A DNA stretch of 8,721 nt from an uncultured beta proteobacterium (GTDB taxonomy: Bacteria > Pseudomonadota > Gammaproteobacteria > Burkholderiales > Burkholderiaceae_C): the NCBI GenBank assembly GCA_903834645.1, contig CAILKA010000175.1, forward strand, positions 1 through 8,721, in the 5' to 3' direction. The notes beneath the pieces are model-generated. The model searched no databases and had not been told where the DNA came from. It saw only the letters and a list, made by a program, of their open reading frames with translations. Shown here piece after piece: positions 1-6,933 of the stretch (position 1 is the first letter of the stretch; every line of letters begins with the position of its first letter). The position numbers were made by a program, and so were the translations under genes.

Positions 1-978
1 GGGCTCGATCCGCAGCAGCTGCAGTACGTGCACCAGGTGGAAAACAGCCTGCAGCGCCGGCTGATGGAGCTCATCGAGCCGGTGGTCGGCCGCGAGAACC
101 TGCGCGCCACCGTGACGGCTGACATCGACTTCAGCGAGACGATGTCCGTGACAGAGGAATTCAAGCCCAACCAGGGGACTGCGCCGGCAGCGGTGCGCAA
201 CCAGCAGACGCTGGAGAGCAACCAGGGCGGTGCCGCAGCGCCGTCAGGCGTGCCCGGCGCGCAGAGCAACCAGGCCCCCACACCGGCCACCGCACCGGCC
301 ACCGGCGCGGCCGCGCCGCTGCAGGGCGCCCAGTCCGGCGCCAACAGCTCGGGCCGGCGTGAGCTCAACACCAGCTACGAGATCGACAAGACCCAGCGCA
401 CCACCCGGGCCGCCACTGGCACCATCAAGCGTCTGTCGGCGGCGGTGGTGCTCAACCACAAGACCGCCACCGATGCGCGGGGCAAGGTCACGAGCACGCC
501 CTGGACGCAGGAGGAGCTCGACAAGCTCAGCTCGCTCGTCCAGCAGGGCATCGGCTACAGCAAGGACCGCGGCGATACGGTGCAGGTGGTGAACACCTCC
601 TTCCGCACCGAGCCTGTGCCGAAGGCCGTGGAGACGCCGCTGCTGCAGCAGCCCTGGGTGATGGACAACGTGCGCAGCCTCGGGGCCCCGGCCGCCCTCG
701 CGCTGCTGGCGCTGCTCATCGTCTTCACCATGATCAAGCCGTCGATGCGCATGCTCGCACCGGTCCAGTCGCCGATGACAGCGGGTGGCTCGCAATTGCA
801 GGCAGTGGTGGACGACCCTCTGCCCGACGGCGCAGGGCAGGACAACGTGCTGGCGGTGGAGGGCCCCAAGCCCAACGCAAAGGTCACGGCCGCGCGCCAG
901 CTCGCCCGCCAGAACCCGGCCGCCGTGGCGCACGTGGTGCGCACGCTCATGGCGCAAGGCGCCCCGGCTGCAGACTGA
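1..978 (+). CDS. fliF: Flagellar MS-ring protein FliF, 5'-truncated (C-terminal part)
   Basis: The reading frame is open from base 1, so the gene starts outside the window; 325 residues are visible against roughly 550 for a full FliF. FliF builds the inner-membrane MS ring, the base on which the rotor and export apparatus assemble. The fragment begins in the conserved GLDPQQLQYVHQVE region and continues through the RENLRATVTADIDFS strand-helix segment. A long Pro/Ala/Gln/Asn-rich segment follows (about residues 55-120), then the conserved region with NTSYEIDKT and IKRLSAAVVLN. A transmembrane helix is encoded at about 682-735 (GAPAALALLALLIVFTMI). The cytoplasmic tail ends with an ARQLARQNPAAVAHVVRTL helix, which matches the known FliG-binding tail of FliF. 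The GTG at 28 is internal and is not the start. fliG follows after 12 bases, consistent with co-transcription. Identification is very secure from family motifs and gene order. Confidence 0.97.
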   Translation, partial: GLDPQQLQYVHQVENSLQRRLMELIEPVVGRENLRATVTADIDFSETMSVTEEFKPNQGTAPAAVRNQQTLESNQGGAAAPSGVPGAQSNQAPTPATAPATGAAAPLQGAQSGANSSGRRELNTSYEIDKTQRTTRAATGTIKRLSAAVVLNHKTATDARGKVTSTPWTQEELDKLSSLVQQGIGYSKDRGDTVQVVNTSFRTEPVPKAVETPLLQQPWVMDNVRSLGAPAALALLALLIVFTMIKPSMRMLAPVQSPMTAGGSQLQAVVDDPLPDGAGQDNVLAVEGPKPNAKVTAARQLARQNPAAVAHVVRTLMAQGAPAAD

Positions 979-990
979 GGACGCCCGCAC

Positions 991-2013
991 ATGGCTGCAC
1001 CAGCACCCGGCAAGGAAAGCACCACCCAGGGGGTGGAGGAAGCCGCCATCTTGCTGATGGCTCTGGGCGAGGAGGAGGCCGCCGAGGTCTTCAAGTTCCT
1101 CGTGCCCAAGGAGGTGCAGCGCCTGGGCGAGACGATCGCCCGCATGCAGGCGGTGCCCAAGGAGCGCTTCGAGCGCGTGCTCGACAAGGTGCACGAGCTC
1201 ACGGGAGAGTCCGGGCTGCTGCTGCCCGACAGCGACGCCTATGTGCGCAGCGTGCTGATGAAGGCGCTGGGCGAGGACAAGGCAAACCTGCTCATCGACC
1301 GGATCCTGCAGGGCAACGATGTCACGGGCATCGAGAGCCTGAAATGGATGGATCCGCTGTCGGTGGCGGAGCTGCTGCGCAACGAGCACCCGCAGATCGT
1401 GGCGGCGATCCTCGTGCACCTGGAGCACGCGCACTCCAGCGAGATCCTGCGCCAGTTCACCGAGCGCCAGCGCAACGAGGTGCTGATCCGCATCGCCACG
1501 CTCGACAGCATCCAGCCCTCGGCGCTGAAGGACCTCAACGAGGTGCTCAACCGGATGCTCTCCGGCGGCGACCGCTCCAAGAAGAACAAGTTCGGCGGCG
1601 TGAAGGCGGCGGCGGAGGTGCTCAACCTGCTGGGCAGCAGCATCGAGACCACCGTGCTCGACTACATCCGCGACAGCGACGGCGATCTGGCGCAGAAGAT
1701 CATGGACAACATGTTCGGCTTCGACGATGTCGTCAAGCTCGACGACAAGAGCATCCAGGCCCTGCTGCGCGAGGTCCAGTCGGAGTCGCTCGTGGTGGCC
1801 CTCAAGGGCGCAAACCCGGACCTGCGCGAGCTCGTGTTCAAGAACATGTCCACCCGCGCGGCCGAGACGCTGCGCGAGGATCTGGAATCGCGCGGGCCCG
1901 TGCGCGTCTCCGAGGTGGAAGCCGAACAGAAGGAAATCCTGAAGACGGTGCGGCGCCTCGTGGAAGAGGGCCAGATCCAGCTTCCTGGCGGTGGCGATGA
2001 CCAATTCATATAG
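991..2013 (+). CDS. fliG: Flagellar motor switch protein FliG
   Basis: This is a 340-residue rotor protein of normal family length (E. coli 331). FliG links FliF to FliM and receives torque from the stator. The N-terminal domain (about 1-100) binds the FliF tail. The middle domain carries the EHPQ motif at residues 132-135 that contacts FliM. The MFxF hinge motif is at 241-244 (MFGF). In the C-terminal domain the stator-facing charged residues known from E. coli (K264, R281, D288, D289, R297) align with K272, R289, E296, D297 and R305, so all charges are kept, with one Asp-to-Glu change. The ATG at 991 is preceded by GAGGA (977-981), which overlaps the fliF stop at good spacing. The gene end overlaps fliH by 17 bases if fliH starts at 1997. 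The motifs leave no real alternative. Confidence 0.98.
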   Translation: MAAPAPGKESTTQGVEEAAILLMALGEEEAAEVFKFLVPKEVQRLGETIARMQAVPKERFERVLDKVHELTGESGLLLPDSDAYVRSVLMKALGEDKANLLIDRILQGNDVTGIESLKWMDPLSVAELLRNEHPQIVAAILVHLEHAHSSEILRQFTERQRNEVLIRIATLDSIQPSALKDLNEVLNRMLSGGDRSKKNKFGGVKAAAEVLNLLGSSIETTVLDYIRDSDGDLAQKIMDNMFGFDDVVKLDDKSIQALLREVQSESLVVALKGANPDLRELVFKNMSTRAAETLREDLESRGPVRVSEVEAEQKEILKTVRRLVEEGQIQLPGGGDDQFI

Positions 2014-2746
2014 CAGCAAGCCTTTTCCGAACGTGCCGCCGCCCCAGGGGGGCAAGGCAGCCTCTCCCTACACCCGCTTCATCCCGCGCGAGGAGCTCGG
2101 AGACTTCCAGCGCTGGAAGCCCGGCGACCTGGACGACCCCGAGCAGCGTGCCCGCGGGCGTGCTCGCGAGGGCTTCGCGCCCACCGAGGAGGATTGGCGC
2201 GTCCTGGTGGACGAAGCCCGCCAGGAGGGCTACCAGGAGGGCTACCGAGACGGCCTGTCGGCGCTGGAGAGCCTGCGCCAGAGCTTCGTCTCGCAAGCCA
2301 GCTCGGAGATCGGCTCGCTCGTGGCGGCCTTCGACCGTCAGCTCGACGAGCTGGAGGCGACGATGGCGCAGGCGGTGGGGCGATCGGCCGTACTGCTGGC
2401 ACGCCAGGTGCTGCGCATGGAGCTGGCGAGCCGGCCCGAGCTCGTGGCCAAGCTCGCCGAACAGGCCATCCAGGCCGTGCAGACCAGCGCGCGGCACGTC
2501 GTCGTGCACGTGAACCCGGAAGACCTGCAGTTCGTCGCGGCGGGCGCCGCGGAGATCCTGCAGGCGCGCGGCGCGCGCGTGCAGGCCGATCCGTCCATCT
2601 CGCGCGGGGGCTGCTCGGTGCGCTCCGACGCCGACTCGGTCGACGCCACGCTCGAGACGCGCTGGGCCAACGCCTGCGCCGCGATGGGCATCGCCGTGGC
2701 CTGGTCGAACCCGGCCGCCGCCGAAGGCCCGGGGGCTGGCGCATGA
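1997..2746 (+). CDS. fliH: Flagellar assembly protein FliH (export ATPase regulator/stator)
   Basis: This is a 249-residue protein. FliH dimers bind and restrain the ATPase FliI and anchor it to FliN and FlhA. The N-terminal conserved segment (about 28-46: FIPREELGDFQRWKPGDL) resembles the Trp-containing anchor of enteric FliH. A GxxxGxxxG helix motif is at G78, G82 and G86, a known hallmark of the FliH dimer helix. The C-terminal domain (about 120-240) contains HVVVHVNPEDL, the GGC segment and an ETRW segment typical of the FliH/YscL C-terminus. The ATG at 1997 was chosen; a GTG two codons earlier (1991) is possible. Neither has a strong ribosome site (only GGCGGTGG lies just upstream), so translation is probably coupled to fliG, whose end it overlaps by 17 bases. 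The stop overlaps the fliI start as ATGA. The start is uncertain by two codons; the identity is secure. Confidence 0.93.
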   Translation: MTNSYSSKPFPNVPPPQGGKAASPYTRFIPREELGDFQRWKPGDLDDPEQRARGRAREGFAPTEEDWRVLVDEARQEGYQEGYRDGLSALESLRQSFVSQASSEIGSLVAAFDRQLDELEATMAQAVGRSAVLLARQVLRMELASRPELVAKLAEQAIQAVQTSARHVVVHVNPEDLQFVAAGAAEILQARGARVQADPSISRGGCSVRSDADSVDATLETRWANACAAMGIAVAWSNPAAAEGPGAGA

Positions 2747-4188
2747 CGCAGGATCTGCAGTCGCGCGAGGCCGAACGTCATGCCGAGCGGCACGCCGAGC
2801 GCAGCAGGCGCTGGGATCGCTTCCTGGCCGAGCTGCAGGAATTCGCCGGCACGCAGCAGGAGCTGGCCGTGAGCGGCACGCTGGTGCGCGTGACCGGGCT
2901 CGTGCTCGAGGCGGCCGGGGTGCGTGCGCCCGTGGGCTCGGTGTGCGAGGTGATGGGTGACGGCCACCCCCCCGTGACGGCCGAGGTGGTGGGCTTCAAC
3001 GGCAACCGCGCCTTCCTGATGCCCACCGGCGTGGTGCACGGGCTGAGCAGCGGCGCGCGCGTCGTGCCGCGCGCCCTGCCCTGCCAGCCTCCGCGCTTCG
3101 GCCAGCCGCAGCATCCGTGGCGACGCACCGAGGACCGCGGGCTGCACCTGCCGATGGGCGACGGCCTGCTGGGCCGAGTCGTCGACTCGCACGGCGTTCC
3201 CATCGACGGCGAAGGGCCGCTGGGCTCGGTGCACGACGAGCCGATGAGCCGCCGCCCGATCAACGCGATGGACCGCGATCCGATCCGCCAACCCCTGGAC
3301 ACGGGTGTGCGCGCCATCAACGCGCTGCTCACCGTCGGGCGGGGCCAGCGCATCGGCCTGTTTGCCGGCACGGGCGTGGGCAAGTCGGTGCTGCTGGGCA
3401 TGATGGCGCGCTACACCGCCGCCGACGTCATCGTCGTGGGGCTGATCGGCGAACGCGGACGCGAGGTCAAGGAGTTCATCGAGGACATCCTGGGCGAGCA
3501 AGGACGCCAGCGCAGTGTCGTGGTGGCCGCGCCGGCCGATGCGCCTCCGCTCGTGCGCCTGCAGGGCGCCAGCTACGCCACCGCTGTGGCCGAGCACTTC
3601 CGTGACCAGGGCCGCCACGTGCTGCTCCTCATGGACAGCCTGACCCGCTACGCGATGGCCCAGCGCGAGGTGGCGCTGGCCATCGGCGAGCCGCCGGCCA
3701 CGCGCGGCTACCCGCCCAGCTGCTTTGCCAAGCTGCCGCAGCTCGTCGAGCGCTCGGGCAACGGCTTGCGCGGGGTGGGCTCGATCACGGCCTTCTACAC
3801 CGTGCTCAGCGAGGGTGACGACCAGCAGGATCCGATCGCCGACGCCGCGCGCGGCATCCTGGACGGCCACATCGTGCTGTCGCGCGAGCTGGCCGAATCC
3901 GGGCACTTCCCCGCCATCGACGTGGAGCGCAGCATCTCGCGCGTGATGACGGCCGTCACCTCGCGCGAGCACGTGGCGGCGGCGCGCCGGCTGCGCCAGC
4001 TGCTGGCGCGCTACAACAAGGCGCGCGACCTCATCCAGCTCGGCGCCTACGCCCCGGGACACGATCCCGAGCTCGACGCCGCCGTGCGGCTGCAGCCGGC
4101 CATCGAGCAGTTCCTGCAGCAAGACATGGTGGAGCAATCCCGGCTCGACTCGAGCCTGTCGCACCTGGCGCAGGCGCTGTCGAGCTGA
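2743..4188 (+). CDS. fliI: Flagellum-specific export ATPase FliI
   Basis: This is a 481-residue cytoplasmic ATPase of the F1-beta-like family that energises substrate unloading at the flagellar type III export gate. The Walker A motif AGTGVGKS is at 208-215 (K214). The GERGRE motif is at 236-241, with E237 at the catalytic glutamate position (23 residues after the Walker lysine, as in Salmonella FliI K188/E211). Walker B LLLMD ends at D298, followed by SLTRYAMAQRE, and the family signature PPATRGYPPS follows at about 317-326. The N-terminal 35 residues form a charged helix expected to bind FliH; it contains an AERH repeat. The start is the ATG at 2743, in a 4-base ATGA overlap with fliH, which implies translational coupling. 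The same frame is open upstream inside fliH, but that part is a shadow. Identity is very secure. Confidence 0.98.
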   Translation: MTQDLQSREAERHAERHAERSRRWDRFLAELQEFAGTQQELAVSGTLVRVTGLVLEAAGVRAPVGSVCEVMGDGHPPVTAEVVGFNGNRAFLMPTGVVHGLSSGARVVPRALPCQPPRFGQPQHPWRRTEDRGLHLPMGDGLLGRVVDSHGVPIDGEGPLGSVHDEPMSRRPINAMDRDPIRQPLDTGVRAINALLTVGRGQRIGLFAGTGVGKSVLLGMMARYTAADVIVVGLIGERGREVKEFIEDILGEQGRQRSVVVAAPADAPPLVRLQGASYATAVAEHFRDQGRHVLLLMDSLTRYAMAQREVALAIGEPPATRGYPPSCFAKLPQLVERSGNGLRGVGSITAFYTVLSEGDDQQDPIADAARGILDGHIVLSRELAESGHFPAIDVERSISRVMTAVTSREHVAAARRLRQLLARYNKARDLIQLGAYAPGHDPELDAAVRLQPAIEQFLQQDMVEQSRLDSSLSHLAQALSS

Positions 4189-4232
4189 AGCCTATGCATC
4201 CGCTCACGCACGCACCTTCCGGATCCTGAACC

Positions 4233-4709
4233 ATGAGTACCGCCTCCGCGCCCGGCGCCCTGGCCACGCTGCTGCAGCGCGAAGAAGGCCTGCGCGACGA
4301 CGCCGCCCTGGCCCTGAAGCAGGCCCAGGACCGGCTCGCCTACGCAGAGGCCCAGCTGAACCTGCTGCAGGAGCACCGCACCGAGTACCTGGCCCGCTGG
4401 GGTGCCGAGTTTGCGCGGGCCACGACGCCGCAGGTCTACCAGTGCTACCGCGACTTCAAGGCGCGCCTGGACCAGGCCATCGCCCAGCAGCAGCTCACCC
4501 TCGGCCAGCGCCAGACGGCCGTCGAACGCTCCCGCGCGGCCCTGGTGGCCGCCGAACAGCGAGCGGCCGCCGTGCGCAAGCTCATCGAGCGCCGCCTGGC
4601 CGAGCTTCAGCGCGAGGAGGCGCGCCGCGAGCGCAAGCGTGAAGACGAATTCGGTCGCCCCTCGGGCTGGCCCACGAGCCCTGCACACGGCCTGGCCGAG
4701 CAGGACTGA
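4233..4709 (+). CDS. fliJ: Flagellar export protein FliJ
   Basis: This is a 158-residue, highly charged, nearly all-helical protein (E. coli FliJ is 147). FliJ is the central stalk of the FliI hexamer, resembling the gamma subunit of F1, and it helps recycle export chaperones and engage FlhA. Two long predicted coiled-coil arms are visible. One runs from about residue 13 to 50 (QREEGLRDDAALALKQAQ onward) and the other from about 70 to 140 (FKARLDQAIAQQQLTLGQRQ onward), joined around the family-like EYLARWG and YQCYRDF segments. The ATG at 4233 follows fliI by 44 bases, with only a weak GGAT at 4221-4224 upstream. The C-terminus (about 140-158) is a non-helical tail with low similarity to other FliJ proteins. 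FliJ is poorly conserved in sequence, so its position between fliI and fliK supports the call strongly. Confidence 0.9.
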   Translation: MSTASAPGALATLLQREEGLRDDAALALKQAQDRLAYAEAQLNLLQEHRTEYLARWGAEFARATTPQVYQCYRDFKARLDQAIAQQQLTLGQRQTAVERSRAALVAAEQRAAAVRKLIERRLAELQREEARRERKREDEFGRPSGWPTSPAHGLAEQD

Positions 4710-4747
4710 CGCCGCATACGACCGCCCCCGCCCCTGCCCTGAGCGCC

Positions 4748-6106
4748 ATGACCGCCCTGAACGCCCCACACGCCCTGCTTGCCCCGCCCGCCGCCGCCGG
4801 TGCGCGGCCCCACGCCATGGCAGCGCGGCACACGGCAGCCGGCGAGGGGCCAGGCGAGGCGTTCGGCGCCCGGCTGGCCGAGGCCACGCGCCAGGCGCGC
4901 GATGCACAGGCCCCGGCCCCCGCCGCCGACACCGAGAAGCCCGAAGCAGCCCCCACCGAGCCCGACGAGGGCACCCGCCCCGAAGCCGCCGGCCGGGCAC
5001 GCACGGCGCGCCGAGGGGGCACGTCCGCAGGCCCGGACGAAGAGGCAGTTGGCTCCGATGAACTCGCGCGCCTCCTGTCGCGCGCCGCCCAGGGTGTCAC
5101 CCCGGCGGCTGCCGAGCAAGCGGCCCCCGGCCACGCGCCCGAGCGTGGCGCCTCCGAGACGGCCTCGTCCCGGTCCCCCGCCAACGTCCAGCCGGGCGCA
5201 CGCCCGGGCGTACGCGCCGGCCGGGAAGCCACCCAGGGGCTCGCCCGGCTCGACGCCGCAGATGGCCTCGATGGCGCAGCCAGCCGTGCGGCACGCGCCT
5301 CGGGGGTCGGCGCCGGCCTGTCGGCCCGTGCCGGCCACTCGGGCACAGGCGGCGCTTCCGGCGTGCCATCCGAGGACACCCGCAACCGGCTGGCCGCTCG
5401 GCCCGATCAGGCCCTCGGCGCCGCCTCCATGGGCCCGGCGGCCGAGGCGGCTGCCCTGTTGCAGGGGCAGGCCAACCCGGCAGCGGCTGCCTCAGCTGCC
5501 GCAGCTGCCTCAACTGCCACGGCAGCCTCGGCTGGCTCCCCGTCTGCGACCTCGCCTCAGCCCGTGTCCGGGCTCATGGGCCCGGCGCTTGTCGCTGGCG
5601 CCGCCGGCGGGACCGACCCGCTCGCATCCGGCCCGACGCCTGGCGATGCCGTGCCGCACTTCACGCTCTCTCCTGCCCTCGAGTCTCCAACCTTCGCGCC
5701 GGCACTGGGCCTGCAGCTCAGCGTGCTGGCCCGGGACGGCATCGAGCAGGCCCGCATGCAGATCAACCCGCAGGAGATGGGGCCGATCGGCGTGCAACTG
5801 ACGGTGATGGGCCAGCAGGTGCAGGTGGAGTTCGTCTCCGAGCACGCGCGCACGCGCCAGGTGCTCGAGCAGTCGCTGCAGCAGCTGGCCTCCGCGCTCG
5901 GCGAAGCTGGCCTCACGATGACGGGCGGCGGCGTCTTCCAGCAGGCCCGGGAGGGCCGCGGCGGCAGCCGAGAGGGCTCGCCAGAAGACCGCATGGCGAG
6001 CCGGCTGGACGCCACGGGGCCCCTGACGGAAGGCGATGCGCTGCGCGATCCCGCTTCCGCACTACGGCCGCGCGTGCAGCGCGGCCTGGTGGACCTCTAC
6101 GCCTGA
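4748..6106 (+). CDS. fliK: Flagellar hook-length control protein FliK
   Basis: This is a 452-residue protein. FliK is a secreted ruler that measures hook length and flips the export gate from rod/hook to filament substrates. The N-terminal part and centre (about 1-320) are low-complexity and rich in Ala, Pro, Gly and Arg, as expected for the stretched ruler. They include an alanine-rich tract encoded around 5480-5535. The conserved C-terminal hook-length domain (about 321-400) contains LQLSVLARDGIEQARMQINP followed by QEMGPIGVQLTVMGQQVQVEF, then helices ending near GLTMTGGGVFQQ. This matches the Flg_hook family core (NPxxLGxIxVxL type). About 50 residues follow this domain. The ATG at 4748 lies 38 bases after fliJ with a poor ribosome site (TGAGCG, 4740-4745). 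The N-terminal boundary rests on this being the first ATG in the frame. Confidence 0.94.
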   Translation: MTALNAPHALLAPPAAAGARPHAMAARHTAAGEGPGEAFGARLAEATRQARDAQAPAPAADTEKPEAAPTEPDEGTRPEAAGRARTARRGGTSAGPDEEAVGSDELARLLSRAAQGVTPAAAEQAAPGHAPERGASETASSRSPANVQPGARPGVRAGREATQGLARLDAADGLDGAASRAARASGVGAGLSARAGHSGTGGASGVPSEDTRNRLAARPDQALGAASMGPAAEAAALLQGQANPAAAASAAAAASTATAASAGSPSATSPQPVSGLMGPALVAGAAGGTDPLASGPTPGDAVPHFTLSPALESPTFAPALGLQLSVLARDGIEQARMQINPQEMGPIGVQLTVMGQQVQVEFVSEHARTRQVLEQSLQQLASALGEAGLTMTGGGVFQQAREGRGGSREGSPEDRMASRLDATGPLTEGDALRDPASALRPRVQRGLVDLYA

Positions 6107-6107
6107 G

Positions 6108-6122
6108 CCCGCGTCTGGCGGG
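6108..6122 (+). terminator. Weak hairpin just after the fliK stop
   Basis: CCCGC (6108-6112) pairs perfectly with GCGGG (6118-6122) around a five-base loop, and one G-U pair can be added outside. It begins two bases after the fliK stop codon. The following bases are TATTCC, not a run of T, so it lacks the second half of an intrinsic terminator. It could be a weak attenuator or mRNA end-protecting hairpin, or a chance pairing in GC-rich sequence. Confidence 0.25.
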
Positions 6123-6142
6123 TATTCCGGGCCCTTTCAAAG

Positions 6143-6171
6143 GCTTTGCCTCGGGGGGGGCTGCTGATAAT
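6143..6171 (+). promoter_or_regulatory. Possible promoter for the fliL-fliM-fliN-fliO segment
   Basis: GATAAT at 6166-6171 matches five of six bases of the sigma-70 -10 element, and it stands out in an otherwise GC-rich gap. The bases GCTGATAA (6163-6170) also match seven of eight bases of the sigma-28 -10 element GCCGATAA. No good -35 of either class lies at the right distance: the hexamer 17 bases upstream is GCTTTG, and the sigma-28 spacing gives CTTTGCCT. The placement, about 65 bases before fliL in the longest gap of the cluster, supports an internal promoter, but the sigma class is undecided. Confidence 0.35.
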
Positions 6172-6185
6172 TCCTTCACATCCGA

Positions 6186-6210
6186 GGCCCCGGGTCATCC
6201 ATCCGGGGCC
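6186..6210 (+). promoter_or_regulatory. Strong GC hairpin in the fliL leader
   Basis: GGCCCCGG (6186-6193) and CCGGGGCC (6203-6210) are a perfect 8-base inverted repeat. Two further pairs (a G-U at 6194/6202 and T-A at 6195/6201) close the loop to five bases (CATCC). The stem ends 12 bases before the fliL ribosome site and has no following T-run, so it is not an intrinsic terminator. If the promoter at 6143-6171 is used, it lies in the 5' untranslated leader. It could stabilise the message, be a processing site or act as an inverted-repeat operator. The structure is seen; the role is inferred. Confidence 0.5.
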
Positions 6211-6222
6211 GCTCGACGCAGC

Positions 6223-6228
6223 AAGGAA
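6223..6228 (+). promoter_or_regulatory. Ribosome binding site of fliL
   Basis: AAGGAA lies five bases before the ATG at 6234. It is one of the best Shine-Dalgarno matches in the window, in contrast to the weak sites before fliH, fliJ, fliK and fliM. This fits fliL being the first gene of a separate transcript that needs independent initiation. Confidence 0.7.
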
Positions 6229-6233
6229 TCCCA

Positions 6234-6908
6234 ATGTCCACCGCCGCCGCCGAAGCCCCGGCAGACGCACCCAAGCCCAAGGGCAACCTCAAGAAGCTGC
6301 TGCTCATCGCACTGGCGGCCGTCGTGGTGCTGGGCGGCGCAGGCGCTGGGGTGATGATCTTTCTGAAGAAGAAGCAGGCCGCAGCCGAGCAGGCTGGGGA
6401 GGCCGTGGAGGAGAGCGAACCCGGGCAGCGGCGCGACCCCAAGGTGCTGCCGGTGTTCGTGCCGATGGAGCCCTTCACGGTCAACCTCGCCGACAAGAAC
6501 GCCGACCGCTTCGCGCAGGTCACGGTGTCGCTCGAGGTGACGGACGACAAGGTCGCCTCGCAGCTCAAGGCCTTCATGCCGGCCGTTCGGGGCGCCATGC
6601 TGATGACGCTCACGGCCCGCACCGCCGAGGAGCTGATCGACCCGCAGGGCAAGGTGTACCTGTCCTACGAACTGCACGTGGCGGCGCTGCGCGCCATCGG
6701 CGCGAGCACCAAGGGCCTCGTGCCGCCGGCTCCTGCCGTGACGGCGGCAGCGGCGGCAGCGGCAGCAGCAGCAGCCTCGGCGGCATCGGCGGCGGCCTCC
6801 GCAGCCCCTGCCGTGGCCAAGCCGGCGCCGCCCAAGCCGGCACAGCGCGCCGACGCCGAGCCACTGCCCATCGTGGCCGTGCACTTCTCGAACTTCATCA
6901 TCCAGTAG
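6234..6908 (+). CDS. fliL: Flagellar basal body-associated protein FliL with alanine-rich insertion
   Basis: This is a 224-residue inner-membrane protein, long for the family (E. coli 154). FliL surrounds or supports the MotAB stator at the basal body. A short cytoplasmic N-terminus with a KPKGNLKK basic stretch precedes one transmembrane helix (about 21-44), giving an N-in, C-out topology. The periplasmic domain shows the family segments FVPMEPFTVNL (75-85), RFAQVTVSLEV (92-102), RTAEELIDPQGK (129-140) and the final strand LPIVAVHFSNFIIQ (211-224). Between the last helix (ending near 157) and that final strand sits a roughly 50-residue Ala/Pro-rich insertion. It includes 11 consecutive alanines (171-181) encoded by mixed GCN codons, so most of the extra length is here. 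It has a strong ribosome site and is preceded by a structured 127-base gap. fliM follows after 25 bases. Identity is secure. Confidence 0.95.
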   Translation: MSTAAAEAPADAPKPKGNLKKLLLIALAAVVVLGGAGAGVMIFLKKKQAAAEQAGEAVEESEPGQRRDPKVLPVFVPMEPFTVNLADKNADRFAQVTVSLEVTDDKVASQLKAFMPAVRGAMLMTLTARTAEELIDPQGKVYLSYELHVAALRAIGASTKGLVPPAPAVTAAAAAAAAAAASAASAAASAAPAVAKPAPPKPAQRADAEPLPIVAVHFSNFIIQ

Positions 6909-6933
6909 CCAGGCGCGGGCCACCCGGACTCAC

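Noticed and set aside
244..2055. 603-codon open frame on the - strand across fliF and fliG
   Set aside because: It is a GC-bias shadow lying opposite two clearly conserved genes. Its translation is His/Leu/Arg-rich with no recognisable domain.
2194..2742. N-terminal extension of fliI into fliH
   Set aside because: The frame is open only because of GC bias. The family N-terminus begins at the ATG 2743, in an ATGA overlap.
2338..4164. 608-codon open frame on the - strand across fliH and fliI
   Set aside because: It is antisense to the conserved ATPase gene, with composition typical of high-GC shadow frames and no family motifs.
4194..4229. Short ORF between fliI and fliJ (11 codons from ATG 4194)
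   Set aside because: It is in the fliJ frame but stops before it, has no ribosome site and is too short to support.
4047..5000. 317-codon open frame on the - strand spanning the end of fliI, fliJ and the start of fliK
   Set aside because: It is Arg/Gly/Ala-rich with no domain, and it spans gene boundaries of a coherent + strand operon.
6138..6170. Full sigma-28 promoter upstream of fliL
   Set aside because: The -10-like GCTGATAA is good, but the nearest -35-like CAAAGGCT is 17 bases away instead of about 11, and the correctly spaced bases do not match.
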